Origin: Neocallimastix lanati (nom. inval.)
Taxonomy: Eukaryota > Neocallimastigomycota > Neocallimastigomycetes > Neocallimastigales > Neocallimastigaceae
Direction: 5' to 3'
Length of the DNA: 64,000 bases
NCBI GenBank assembly: GCA_016946835.1
Contig: JACVTC010000023.1
Location: 1,512,501 to 1,576,500 of the forward strand
Shown piece after piece: positions 41,528 to 54,688 of the stretch. The translations under genes were made by a program, and so were the position numbers. Positions within the stretch are counted from its first letter, which is position 1, and the number at the start of each line of letters is the position of its first letter. The notes below the pieces were generated by a model. That model was not told the DNA's origin and searched no databases. It was given only the letters and a program-made list of their open reading frames with translations.

Positions 41528-43272
41528 TTTTATCTATTTCAAAATAATTTTATAATATATTAATAATTATTCTCATCTAAAATTTTATTTAAAAAAAAGA
41601 TTATAAAAATAAAAATATAAAAAATAAATACCTTATATTTCAAAATTTGATGATTAAAAATCAATTTTAATATAAAAAAAAAATAAAAGAAAAAAAAATA
41701 ACATAAAAAAAAATATAAAACTAATTTAATAAAATAATAAAGAGAATTGTATAACTGTAATAATAATAATTTAATAATAATAAAAATTTAAATTTATTAA
41801 ATTTGGTTCCTTTCTTAATAAAATAAATATTATTTATTAATATTCATATTATTAAAAATTACCAATTTAATAATACTTAGCAATAGTATTTCTTAATTTA
41901 TAATAAATTAGTTTTATCTTTAAATAATGATTAAATATTATTGGATTTCTTTTTTTTTTTTAATTTTTTTTTGTATTGTTGGTTCAATCTATTCATTTAT
42001 TGGTCCTAAAATAAAATAAAATAAAATAATTATAAATATTAATTATTCTTCATTTTGAAATTGTGGATAAATAATGATTAAATAATGATTAAATATGAAA
42101 ATATAAAATTTTTTAATTATACATTCACTAATATTAAATTATATTAGATTATATTTCTGATTTGTAGTATTAACATATTTGTAAAAATTAGATATATAAT
42201 TAATTTATTATAATTAATTACATCAATTAAATTACATATAGTAAATGGGAACTTTTATTTATTTTAAATACTTAAACATTAATTTTTGCGTATCCCTAAC
42301 TTAATTTCAATTTAAACTTTATTTATTACTAAATTTTAAAACATTAATTAATACATATATATTTTAAATTTAATAATAAATAAAGTATAAGGTTTTTTTA
42401 GCTATTAACAATTCAAGTTTTTAAATTTTTTGTTTCGTTGTAATAATTTAAAAAGAGAGTATTTGTTATTTTAATGGATATATTAAAAAAACTAGCGGCT
42501 ATAGTGTAAGAAATATTATTTGTTCTAAAATGTTTCATACTTTTATAAGTAAAAGTATGAAAAAAAAAAAAAAACCTTTGAAATTATAAAAATTTCTAAT
42601 CTTTTTTTTCATTGTAATTTTTATATATTTTTATAAAAACTTCATATTGATTTTCATTATTGTATTTTCATATAATTAAAATTTTCATTAAAAATATGAA
42701 TTTTTAAATATATTGGTATATAATATCAATAATTAAAATTGTAAATAAAATTGGTAAAACTTTATTATAAATATTATAAATAAATCCTTAATTATGTATA
42801 AGCTTTTATTAAATAGAATTCGTTTCTTCAAAAATTTATATTAATAATATTTTATTAATTACTTTTCCAATGTTAAAGATAGATTTATATGTCAATATTA
42901 AAATTTACTTTTTTTTTAAAAAGAAAAAAACGTAGATTGCTGAGCTAAACGAAGATAATTAGATGTTAAATTAAACTTTTAATGTTACAGAACTAAGTGA
43001 GAAAAAGGAAATCTTTAATATTATTAAATATTTTTTATATTAGTAAAGTTTTACATTATATATTATTATTTCATATTTATATTTAAATTAAAAAATATAT
43101 ATATATATAAATTATTTTAATTTACAATTTGATAGTAAAATTTATTATTTATGACATAAATATTTTACTTTTTTTCATAAAATTCATAATATTCATACTA
43201 AAAAAAAAAAATAAATGTCAAATAAAGATAAATAAATCATATTTATTCTATATTAATTTACTTTATACTATA

Positions 43273-43306
<34 letters not shown>

Positions 43307-43718
43307 ATATTCATTAATTTATTTTTTATTATTATTATTATATATAATTATTTTATTATTATTATTTATTTATTTATATTATATTATTTATATTATATTT
43401 AATTATCATTATTTATAATTATTTTATAATAAATACTTATGATTATTTTTTTTAATATTGTATTATTATTTTATTATAAATATTTAATTATTTTTTATAT
43501 TGCATTAATTTATATTGTATTATTTATTATTCTTTATAATTATTTTATTATTATTCTATAATTATTTTATTATAAATATTTATAATTTAAGTATATAAAA
43601 CTTTCAAATTAATTACTTTAAACAATAACTTTTTCATTAATAAAAATATCAATTTAATTATAAATTATTACCTTAATAATAACTTTAAACTTCAATTATT
43701 TTATCAATTCTGTTTTTT
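41528..43718. other. intergenic upstream of GH45 gene
   Basis: A/T-rich DNA with no convincing gene. It holds the 5' flank of the minus-strand cellulase gene and a perfect 12-bp inverted repeat (42533-42562). A slightly less A/T-rich patch (42930-43010) shows no reading frame. Confidence 0.65.
42533..42562. repeat. perfect 12-bp inverted repeat
   Basis: TTTCATACTTTT pairs with AAAAGTATGAAA around the loop ATAAGT. It is followed by an A tract. It is a hairpin of unknown role. Confidence 0.7.
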
Positions 43719-44330
43719 TTGCTATTTTGTTATTTCTTTTTATTTTTTTATTTTTTTATTTTTTTATTTTTATTTTTATTTTTATTTTTTATTTTTTTCA
43801 TAATATTGGGCTGGACGACCTTACTGTGTATTCAACATTGGCGCTTTGGCATGCATATTATTGCTGAGAATTTTCTAGTATGCTTTTTCTTGGAGTGCTT
43901 CCCTAACTTCCCTTTGAAGAGAGGCCAATATAACCTAACCCAATGAGATACATACTAGCTCACTTGGTAATTGCATTAACGTCAGAAAGATTGCAATTTA
44001 GTAGACACCAAGTAGAATATTTCAACAAAGATACATGGAATCATGTACCCAAATGTTAATTCCCTTGTAAATATATTAAATGATAGTACTATTGCAATCC
44101 TCTTAGGCCCACAGTTAGGACAGTATCTTGTCTATATTGAAATTTAGAATAATATTATATATATAAGCTAAAATTCTTATCTGTAACCTTAATCACCATA
44201 TTCCCTAAAAACCTTTTGTGAGGAAAACCTGGAAAATGGTCATAGGGCTGGGTCGAATCCGGAGCCTTATATATGCCAGCCCATGGACTAACAACTAGGA
44301 TAGAGCCTGGTTCTTTTTTTAATACGTATT
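43719..44330. mobile_element. G/C-richer island, candidate SINE or Pol III RNA
   Basis: The block 43800-44320 is the most G/C-rich non-coding DNA in the window. Read on the minus strand it ends in an A-rich tail (43800 down to about 43725), as a retroposon would. Near its minus-strand start TATCCTAGTTGT (44302-44291) and GGATTCGACCC (44260-44250) resemble tRNA A and B boxes with 30 nt between them. Read on the plus strand there is TAGCTCACTTGG (about 43967-43978), GGGTCGAATCC (44250-44260), one mismatch from the B-box consensus, and a final T7 (44313-44319) like a Pol III terminator. A stem GGGCTGG/CCAGCCC (44245-44251 with 44276-44282) encloses the B-box-like site. A tRNA-derived SINE or a free RNA gene both fit; orientation is unresolved. 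Confidence 0.4.
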
Positions 44331-46101
44331 ATTTTAATCATTACATCATCAAAAACCATCATAATCAAATTTAAGAATATTCTACTTTTTTTAATAATCT
44401 AATTTATAATAACAATGTTCAAATAATTAATAAAATATATATAAAATGTAATATGTATTATAAAATAATTTCAATATGATTTTGTATTAAATTTTTAAAA
44501 GAAAACTTTATTTTATATATATACACAAATTTATATATATCACGTGAAAAAATTGGCGTAATGCAACCTCCCCTATATAATTGTATGTTTGTGTAAATAA
44601 AAATATTTTTTTTGTATCATATTATTTTATATTTTATATTTGTATAATTTTAAAAATATGTATATATGTATTATTAATATAATACTAATACTTATAAAAT
44701 AAATATTTTAATATTGGAGATAATCGTTTAATGTCAATTATTTTATCATTCCTCTCAAAATTAATCAGAATTAACATATTTGACTTTAATTCAATTATTT
44801 TAATTATAATCTATAAAATATTATTAATGTTTATAAAAGAAACATACAAAAAATAGATAAATAATTATGAATGTAAATATGTGTATGTATATATATACAT
44901 GTATATACTAAGATAATATGAACATGAAATTAATAATTTTAAATCCAAATAATCAAATAATAATTAATGATATACACTAATACCAAGAAAAAAGTTTTAT
45001 TTTTTTACATAATGGGAGTTTTTTAATAATAGCATTTAGTAGTATAAAAAATTTTTTTTATTAAATTTAAACAATCAAGCCACATATATTATTTTACTCT
45101 ACTTTTTTTAAATTATTTTATCTTTATACAAAACAAAAATAATATTTAATAAAGTTTAAAAAAATTAATAAATAACATAAATCAGAGTGATTAATATTTT
45201 TGTTAAAAAAAAAAAAATAAAGTTTATCAATTTTTAAGATTGTCATGCTGTCATTCCAAAATTTAATTTAAAATAATGGAATGACATAACTATTTCTTAA
45301 TATAATTTATCACGTCACATATATTCTTATTAAGTTTATAGCCATAAGGAAAAAAAAAATATTTATATAAAATATGAAATTTTTTAAAAAGTATATATTA
45401 ATATATTTATTATTATAATTAAAATTTAAAATTATATTGACAATATTTATAGCATAAATATATATATTATAGTAACTAAATCCATAATTACTTTATGATG
45501 AAATTTTATAAAAATAATTGTTAACTTAATATATAATTTATCATTAAATTAATTTATTAATTTATTATTATTTTTATTAATTAACTATTTACTAATTATT
45601 TATTACTTTTATTTATTATTATTTATTTATTTTATTTATTATTTATCTAATCTTTTTAAGAAGAATTAAAAATTAAACTAAATAATTTTTATATGTCATT
45701 ATATTGATCCATTATATAATTTTTTTTTCTAATTTAAACTCATATTACTATAAATCAAACATAAATAAATATTTTAATATTTAGTAAACCTTTTTTATAT
45801 AATATATTTAATTGTCATATATTTTCCTTTTTTTTCCTTTTTTTTTTTTTTTTTTTTTTTTAATAGTTGGAAATAGTAATAAAAATAATATATTTATATT
45901 AAGTTCATGTAAATAACTTCATATATTACAAATATGGTTTTAAAAGATTTTTGTGATCAAAACTTTAACGGTATAATTAAAAAATAATTTATTTTTTTCA
46001 TTATTTTAAATATATATAATTCTAAAATTTCACTATATTTTATTTACACAAATATACAATACCAAAAAAAAATATTTTATTTACATAAAATATCAAATTA
46101 T

Positions 46102-46146
<45 letters not shown>

Positions 46147-46214
46147 GAATTTTATTTATAATTAATATTTATAGCATTTATATACACTTCACAATTTATT
46201 TATCACTATCTATA

Positions 46215-46254
<40 letters not shown>

Positions 46255-46525
46255 TATATATATAAATTTTATAAAAATTATTTACTATTTATAATTCCCT
46301 TACTTTTACATTAACAAATATAATAATATATTACATTATTTAATTTTTTTTTTTTTTAATTTATGATAAAAAAAATTTTTCAAAATTCTAATTAAATAAA
46401 CCATATTAAACAATAATAATAAAAAATAATGAATTATTAATTCCTACTTTTATTCTATTTTTAATGAACTTCTTTAAAAAAAAATAAAAATAATAACTAT
46501 ATTTATATATATAATTTTTTTTTAT
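44331..46525. other. A/T-rich intergenic region
   Basis: No gene is recognised. It includes a perfect 10-bp inverted repeat at 45249-45286 and long T tracts (46106-46141, 46220-46253). It lies downstream of the Kre9-like gene. Confidence 0.65.
45249..45286. repeat. perfect 10-bp inverted repeat
   Basis: TGTCATTCCA (45249-45258) and TGGAATGACA (45277-45286) face each other across an 18-nt A/T spacer. The arms are mixed sequence, so chance formation is less likely. Confidence 0.65.
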
Positions 46526-47997
46526 TTAATAACCATTTGGATATTTTGGTATTTTTTGAAATTTTGAATTTTGGGGTTTTTCAACTGTTATACTAATTGC
46601 TCCATTATTATACCTGTCATTTAAATTAACAATATTATAATTCTTATCTTTAATACCTCTTTTCATATTAATATTTTCGTCTGATAAATTATGTTGACGA
46701 TTATTCTTCATATGTTTACGTTTAGCTTCTAATTCCCATGGTTGTGGTAAAGTGTTATAGCTTAAATTTCCTTCTGATCTAATTGTATCATAACTAATAT
46801 TATTAGCATTAATTAAACCATCACGAGAATCGGTTTCACTACTATCATCTTCTACACTTTTATATTTCTTTGCTCTCTTGCTTTCGTACATAAAATGACC
46901 AACTACTGTAAAGCACAATAATGCTCCAATAGTAGGATACGCTATAAGTTTAACGGTATTTGAATGCTTAGTTGGTTCTTCGATTTTATTTTCTGAAATT
47001 AAATCATTAATAGCCCAAAAACATAAACCACTCATAGTAGCTGTATTTTTATTAGTATATGCCCATACTCTAATATAATATTTTTCATTCTTTTTTAATT
47101 TTAAATATGGATTCCAATTAATTTCATTTACATTACTTGGAATATTATCATCAATCACGATAGTTTCAGTAGTAGGGTATGCCATATAATCATTTTTTCT
47201 GGTCAAATTTGCATGTAATTCAATTTTAATTGTCGAACTAGGCACCATATTATCAAGAGCTTGCCATTTAATATCAACAATAGAATTTTCATCAAACTCT
47301 TTTGGTGTACTAACAGCAACTGAAAAACCAGGTTTATCTATTAATATAAAATCATTATATTATATTAATATTTTATTTATTATTTATTTATATTATTATT
47401 ATTTAATATATTATAAACAATATTTACCAAATTCATTCCATTTAATTACTATATATAAGTATTTTTATTAAAAATATATATATATAAATACCATTAAATT
47501 AGTACTATAGATTAAAAAAAATATTAATTTTTAAACGTAAAAATATAAATCTTTTAATAAAACTTACAACCCAATTCTTCATTTGAAATTTCTAAACCTT
47601 CAATTCTTTCAGCTTTGGCCTTTTCAATTCTTTCTAAATTATTTGAATTTGTTTGTGTATTAACACTATCATTATTTTGGTTATTTTCAGGTAAATTACT
47701 TGCGGAGTTATTAGAAGCTGCACTATTTATTGCATTATTAGTTTCAGTATTTGGAACTATTTCATTTTTATTATTGCTTGTATTATTATGTATTTGCCTA
47801 TTACTTATATTATTATTTGAACTACTATTTGTATTATCACTTTGAGTACTTTTTGTTTGTGCACTTGAATTCTTATTATTAGGTACTACTTCCTCAGTTT
47901 TTGTTCCTTCTTTATTTGTGCTGTTTTGGCATTGAACATTTATTATAAATAATACAAGTATAATAAAAATGCAAAAATATTGTTTATTAAAAATCAT
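46526..47997 (-). CDS. type I membrane protein with Kre9/Knh1-like ectodomain
   Basis: Exons on the minus strand are 47568-47997, 47428-47448 (only 21 nt) and 46526-47337; GT-AG junctions in phase give 420 residues. Residues 1-23 are a signal peptide ending in VQC. Residues 24 to about 135 are rich in Asn, Ser, Thr and Gln, as in O-glycosylated wall-surface stalks. Residues about 143-260 follow the Kre9/Knh1 Ig-like pattern: IKW, a V-STP strand, then VDIKWQ, IKIELHAN, INWNPYLKL and YYIRVWAY. A membrane helix spans about 280-301, followed by Lys/Arg and a 118-residue tail rich in Asn, Ser and charged residues. Kre9-type domains occur in fungal wall beta-glucan biogenesis and in GPI-anchored surface proteins; here a membrane helix and cytoplasmic tail replace the GPI signal. 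A surface sensor or wall-linked protein is an inference. Confidence 0.8.
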
Positions 47998-50914
47998 TTT
48001 AAACTATATTTATATATAAAAATATGAATAAAAAGTATTTTGTTTCACTATAAATATATTAAATAAAAAATATAACTTTCTAATAATTTTATTTATAGAA
48101 TATCACAAAGTTTATCTCTTTTATTTTATATTAAAATTAATATTAAATTAAAATATGATAAATTTTCAATAAGATTCTTTATTATAATATATTAGACAAA
48201 TTATGCTACCATATTTTAATTCAAAAAATAATAATAACAATTTATATTGTAAAAAAAAATATTCAAAATAAAGTAGTATTTTTTAAAAAAGAATAAAACA
48301 AAAGTGCTTATATATATTTTTTATTATTTATTTATTTATTCATTTATTTATTTATTGTTGTATAAATAAACATAAATATATTAATAAGCATAAAATACTA
48401 TTAAAATATATTTTAATTAAAAAAATGAAATTAGTAATATAATCTTAAATAAATTATTAATAAACTTTATTTTTTAATTAAAATATGTTTTAATAATATT
48501 ATAATTTGGTAATCTAATGGTAATCTTATATTATCCCAAAAAAGTCGTACAATATTTAATCAATTTTTTATTATTATATTCTTATTTTATTCTAAAAAAA
48601 AAAAAAAAAAATTAATTTTATTGGTTAATATTTCTTTATATTTACTAATATAAAACTGAAGTAATATTCAATTATTAAATGTTAAGAAATTTTAATTTAA
48701 ATTATTATTATATAGTTATTTAAGTTTAATATATTATATTTCAAAATTTAATTCTACTTTTTAACAGGTCAAATATTATTGGTCAACATATATTACTTTT
48801 TTCTTATATTTAACATTTTTTAAACGACATATAATAGTTATAGAATAATAAAATATTAATTAAATTAAATGTCAAATAATATATAATATTAAAGTATTTT
48901 ACAATATAATTAAATGAAAAGGTATAATATATTATATATTTTTTTTAATATATTCATTCTTAGGTTTTTATTTATAAATTCAATAATAAACGGTGTCACC
49001 CGTCTAATTATTCTTATTTTAATTAATATAATATTTATATATATAAATAAACATAAATAAAAATATATAATAAGGTAAGGACATACAAATTTTTAATGAT
49101 TAATATATTTATCAATATTAATAAATCAATTTTAATTCTAAAATATTATAAAATTGAAGTAATTTATTAAATACTATTTATATATTATTTATAATTTTAA
49201 TTCAGAATTATACTAATAGTTATTAATATAATTATTATTATTTATTAAAGTTATAATAGTTTATATAATATCATCAATTATATTTAAAAATCATTATTTA
49301 AATTTAAATATTAAAACATAAAACTGAAAATATTTTAGATAATATACTAATTAAGTTAATCTTATTTTTATGATAACTTTTAATTAAATAAAATATAATA
49401 AAAATAAAAATAATAAATAACAAATTAAAAAAAATATTACATGTTATATATATATGATAACTTTTAATTAAATAAAATATAATAAAAATAATAAATAATA
49501 AATAACAAATTAAAAAAAAAAATATTACATGTTATATATATACAAATTTTTTTTTATTATTAATTTCATGTTTTATATATAAATAAATTTTCTTTCAAAA
49601 AGTATTATACAAAAAAAAAAAACAAAAAAAAAAAAGTAAAAACTAAATATAACTTTATTTTTAAAGTTGATATTTTTACTGATTTATCCTTTTTTATTGA
49701 TAATTAAATAGAAAATATACATATAATTATCTTTTTTTCTTTTTTCTTTTTTTTTTTTTTTTTTTTTTTTTTTGGAAAATAAATTATATCGAATGGATAA
49801 CACTTTGGTTAAATTAACTGCATATTTTGATAATTAAGTATTTTTTAACATATTGTTTATTATATTAAAATCTAAGACAAGTAAATTTAAATTATATTAA
49901 GTATTTTTAATTGAAATTGACCAGTTTTAATTAAATTGATAAGAGATGTAGTAATACTAGTAACAATTTTAAAAATAATTATGGAGATAATGATAATGAT
50001 GATAGCTTGTTATTAATATAAATATTTATATATATATTTACATTTAAGTATATATATATATATTTTTTTTTATTTACTTTAAAAATTATTAACTATATAT
50101 ATTTATATTTTATTTTTTATTTATTTTTTTATTTTTTTATTTTTTTATGTTATTAACAATTGTATAATACGAAGTTCATTATTATATTAATAATATTGAC
50201 TTAATTCAATATAAATAATATTAGTAATATTAGTTGAGCATATTGGGAATGTGAATACATCAAATTTTGAATAATAATTAAAAATGTCATTAATGAATAA
50301 GAATAATTAGAATATTATTATGAATAATAATAAACAATAATAATTTTTACTATTAACTAAAATACTTTATTATATTATGTTATATTCATTTATTTCACTA
50401 ATTATTATTTTAAATGTTCTTCAACTTTTTTCCTTTTAAATTAAGTTATATTTTTTTAGTTCGTATTAAATATTAAATCTTTTCGAATAATAAATTTAAT
50501 GAAGCATAATTTTTTTTATTTCAAATTTTATTTTTGAAAATTTTTAGAAAATAAAGTATTTAATTTATTAAGAATTAAATAATACCATATATTATGATAT
50601 AATTTAATTATTGATTGCCTTTTTTATCTTTTTTTTTTTTTCTCCCCATATATATATAATTAATATACCAAGAAGTTTCAATAAAAAAAATATATTTTTA
50701 ATTTATTTTTTAATTATATTAATTATATACTTTAGCTTTTTTTATATATTCATTTTTTACATAAAGTATTTATTATAATATAAAAAGATACAAAAAAAAA
50801 AAAAAAAGTTCAATTAGCAAATTAAATAAAAAGAAAATAGTTATTTTTCATATCAAATCTAAAAAGTAAATAAATAATTTTTTTAAAAAATATATCATTA
50901 AATAATAAACACAA
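47998..50914. other. A/T-rich intergenic region
   Basis: No gene is seen. It contains a duplicated block at 49371-49544 (offset 84 bp), T tracts and AT runs. Short G/C-containing patches such as the one near 48988-49005 show no frame. Confidence 0.65.
49371..49544. repeat. tandem duplication, about 84-bp offset
   Basis: TGATAACTTTTAATTAAATA starts two adjacent copies (49371 and 49455), each ending in ATATTACATGTTATATATAT. The copies differ only in A-run and AAT-unit lengths. Confidence 0.75.
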
Positions 50915-51135
50915 CGAGCTTCTTTTCAGTGATTTCTTGAACTATCACTGAAGAACAACTACATTAGTCCTCTCCCAGAACAAGTGCTTTCCACCTTAGT
51001 AATTATATAGTCTGGCAGCTGGAATGTTTACCATGGAGAACGAACACCAAATTCATTTAAAAGGAAAAATGCCCTGGGAGGACAAAAATCTCCCTAGGAC
51101 GGGATCTACCCAGAAACCTTTTGGGTTTGAATGAA
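50915..51135. ncRNA. G/C-richer foldable island, candidate structured RNA or retroposon
   Basis: About 210 bp stand out sharply in base composition from kilobases of A/T DNA on either side, with no convincing frame. Several local stems can be drawn on the plus strand: TTCAGTGAT with ATCACTGAA (50926-50953 area); CCTGGGAG with CTCCCTAGG, one bulge (51072-51102 area); GGG-ATCT-ACCC; and AAACC-TTTT-GGGTTT near the 3' end. In A/T-rich genomes non-coding RNA genes often appear as such islands. No known RNA family was recognised, and a retroposon fragment is equally possible. Confidence 0.3.
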
Positions 51136-51662
51136 TTATTAATATCCTATGATGTACATCTATATTTTTATGTTTTACATCTTATTTCATAAATTATTAA
51201 AATAAATAAATAAAAAAAATTTTTTTTCAACTTTTCTTACTATGTATTAAAGTTACAACTATATGAAATTTTTATTTATAATTTTAAATATCATAATTTT
51301 TAATGACTTATTATTTTATTGAATTAATATAAAAAAATTTATTAGTAAAAAAAAAAAATATTCAATCGTTTTCTACAATACTATAAATAAGATTTATAAT
51401 ATTACATTTATTTAAATCTTTTCTATAATAATGAGTTACAATTTTATATTTTTACTTTGTACATTTACAAAGGCAATTTTGAACCTATAGAGTTTATTTA
51501 AATATTGTTTCTTTTAATAATAATAATAATAATTTTATTGAATATATTTAATATATATCACTTTATTATAATCATCGTTATAAAATTTGGATAATGAATT
51601 ATTTTTTTCAATCTCTGATAAAAATTGCTGTATTTTAAAAGAATATAATATCATTAAATATT

Positions 51663-51693
<31 letters not shown>

Positions 51694-51813
51694 CTACTTA
51701 TAATCTATTCATTAAAATGAAATACGGCTTATTTTATAAAATTTTAATCTATCAATAGTGAAATAATTAAAACAAATTAAATAAAATATAAAATTAATAA
51801 ATTAAAAAATGAG
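51136..51813. other. intergenic A/T DNA
   Basis: Nothing coding is visible between the two G/C-richer islands. It ends near a T tract (51670-51693). Confidence 0.6.
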
Positions 51814-52032
51814 TTATAAATTATAATTATAATATAAGTTGGCACTCTTGGTAATGAAAGTGTTTTTGCTATACCTCTCAAAAAGTGACTCAAGAGAGCT
51901 ACTGATGATTGGTATTGTATTAGCAAGATATTCCGCAAGTCCCACAATACACGAAACAGTAGACCCTTGTGAACTTTTTAGGATTTGTTCACTTAAATGT
52001 CCCCGTTCCCCCAGTATCGAATTGTAGCTCAT
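51814..52032 (-). pseudogene. unrecognised coding-like fragment
   Basis: A G/C-richer patch carries open frames of about 60-70 codons on both strands. The minus-strand frame (72 codons from the ATG at 52032) is the more protein-like, with mixed residues such as SCIVGLAEYLANTIPI and SSSLESLFERY. A second minus frame just upstream gives GGISALDELQFDTGG, which suggests a frameshift between the two. No family was recognised. It could be a relic of a gene or transposon, or one exon of an unseen gene. Confidence 0.3.
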
Positions 52033-52045
52033 CTAAAGCTGAAAT

Positions 52046-52433
52046 TCCACCAAGAAGGAATATATAAATATACATATTTATGAATTTTCATATTCTAAAA
52101 TATTAGAATAAGAAGGAAGAAAGGAAGGATTTCTTTATTGGCAAATAAGTATTAATAAGAGATTGAACTTTATATTTGTACTAGTTATGTTTAAACCTTA
52201 AAGTGGATTATTCTTTAAATAAATAGATAACATTGTGTATTTTAAATAAAAAAAAAAACAACATAATATATTTTCATTTTAATGTCAAATTTATGTAGTA
52301 AATCTTCATCATAAATAAATACTCAAAATCATAACTTTAAAATATGCATTTTGTACACTATTATTTTTTTTTTAATTATAATTTTTGATTAAAATTTTTT
52401 TTATTAATTTTATTTTAATTATTATTATTATTA

Positions 52434-52488
<55 letters not shown>

Positions 52489-52740
52489 GTACCATTGGCT
52501 TTTTTAATTACTTTTAAATTAATACTAATTTTAAAATATATCTATTTATATATATATATATATATAATTTTTATGGTTTTAAATTGCTAATAAATAATTA
52601 ATAATTTATTATTTTACCATTTTTACCTTTATAACTAACATTTTTACAAAACAAAATTTTTTAATACATTAATTAATTATAATTATTTATTATAAACTTT
52701 TTTTTTTTTTTTTTTTTTTTTTTATAGAAAAAAAATTAAA
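52046..52740. other. intergenic, aminopeptidase 3' flank
   Basis: A/T DNA with a 52-nt pure T tract (52436-52487) followed by GGTACCATTGG, and another T tract just 3' of the aminopeptidase stop (52699-52723). No gene. Confidence 0.7.
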
Positions 52741-53168
52741 TTATTTTAATTTTAATTCCTTAGCAATATTATCAGCACAAATTGGATGATAGAAATTAAG
52801 GTTCTTCTTAAAGGTTGAAACAGCTAAATCAGCACCATTCTTACATTTGAAGAGCATTCTAAATGATAAATAATATAACATATAAATATTGAATAAATTA
52901 TTTATTAAAAAATATTTCATAAAAAATATATAATTTAAGTAATAACTATTTTTTGCTTTTTTACTGTATAAAATTCATTATATATATATATTTATATAGA
53001 TAGATTAAAAAAATCACTAATAAAAAAATGAAAATAAAAATAAAAATAATAATAATAATAATAAAAAAATGAAAATAAAAATAAAATAATAAAAATAAAA
53101 TAAAATAAAATAAAATAAAATAGAAAATAAATAATTAAAAGATTAAATAATTAAATAACATAAACTAA

Positions 53169-53217
<49 letters not shown>

Positions 53218-53513
53218 AAAAAAAAAATAAATAAAAAATAGATAAAAAATAAATAAAAAATTATAAAAAAAAATAAATAATTAAATAAATAATTAATTAA
53301 AATAAAAATAAAAATAAAATTAAAAATAAAAATAAAAAGCCCTTTTTGATCTCTTTTGGACTCAAATAAACAAACAATAAAAATAATAATAAATAGCTTT
53401 AATATTTTATTATTAAATTTCATTATTATTATTATTATTAAGTATTCTTATTTATATATATTCTTGTAACTAATATTTAAATAAAACTAATTTATATTTA
53501 AAGATAATGAAGC

Positions 53514-53604
<91 letters not shown>

Positions 53605-54651
53605 TGAAGAAGAAGAAGAAGAATATTTCTTATATCTTTTAATTACCTGTAAAGTGGTATAACAAACTTCATACGACCTTGTTCTTCAACAAATTTAACA
53701 ACCGCTGGGAAAATTTCTTCATAGTTTGAATTAAGACATAAACTTTGCCAGAGGAAACGAATTTCACTATTCTTACTCTTTGAAAATGAATAAACTTTGT
53801 CCATAGCTTCAATAAATGTCTTATTGTATGGTCCTTCATCATTAATTCTAGATAAGAAAATCATAAGTTGTTTAGCATCAAAGCTTTCAATATCTTTTAA
53901 TGAAAATCCATCAAAATTAGTGTCATTCTTTTTATCTATCCACTTCTTGGCTAAATTATCACATATGTTCAATAAAGTTCTGTCGAATTTTGGATCAACT
54001 GGTGGCTTATTTTATATAATAAATGATAAATAATAAATAATAAATATAAAAATTTATAATAAAATTAAAAATAAATAATAAAAATAAAATAAAATAAAAT
54101 AAAATTATCAATATAAAAAATATATAGTTATATATTAATAGTTATATTAATACGATATAATAATAATAATTCAATATTATAAATTAAATTGCATACCATG
54201 CCATAACCATAAAGCCATGTGTTCCAATCAATGCCATCTAAAACTTTAATTTTTGATTCATCATGTTCTTTAAAGTATGAATATAAATAATCTTTCCATT
54301 GGTTAGTACTTAAAGATTTATTGGCAAAATGACTAACATAGGCTACAAAAATTTTTAATCAAAAATTAATAAATTAACATATTAATTATAATTACCTAAT
54401 TTTATCTATTAATATAGTAAAAATCAATTAACTTACATTTTAAGAATGGATCTGAGGAAGAAAATAACAATAGTTTTATTATTAATATTAATTATAATAT
54501 ATTTAATAATAATAATTCATTTGAAATAAATATTTATAAATGTAAAATATTGAATAAATTTAATTTTATTTTAAATATATTAATATTTACCGAAAACTTC
54601 TGGACCACCGAGAATCTTCTCTAAATAGAATAATAAATTGAAACCTTTTTC

Positions 54652-54688
<37 letters not shown>

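Noticed and set aside
43960-44005. tRNA gene suggested by TAGCTCACTTGG
   Set aside because: No cloverleaf with acceptor, anticodon and T arms can be completed at normal spacing; kept only as a motif in the island.
47615-47845. 76-codon hydrophobic ORF on the plus strand
   Set aside because: Antisense to the Asn/Ser/Thr-rich stalk of the Kre9-like protein, which automatically yields Leu/Val-rich codons.
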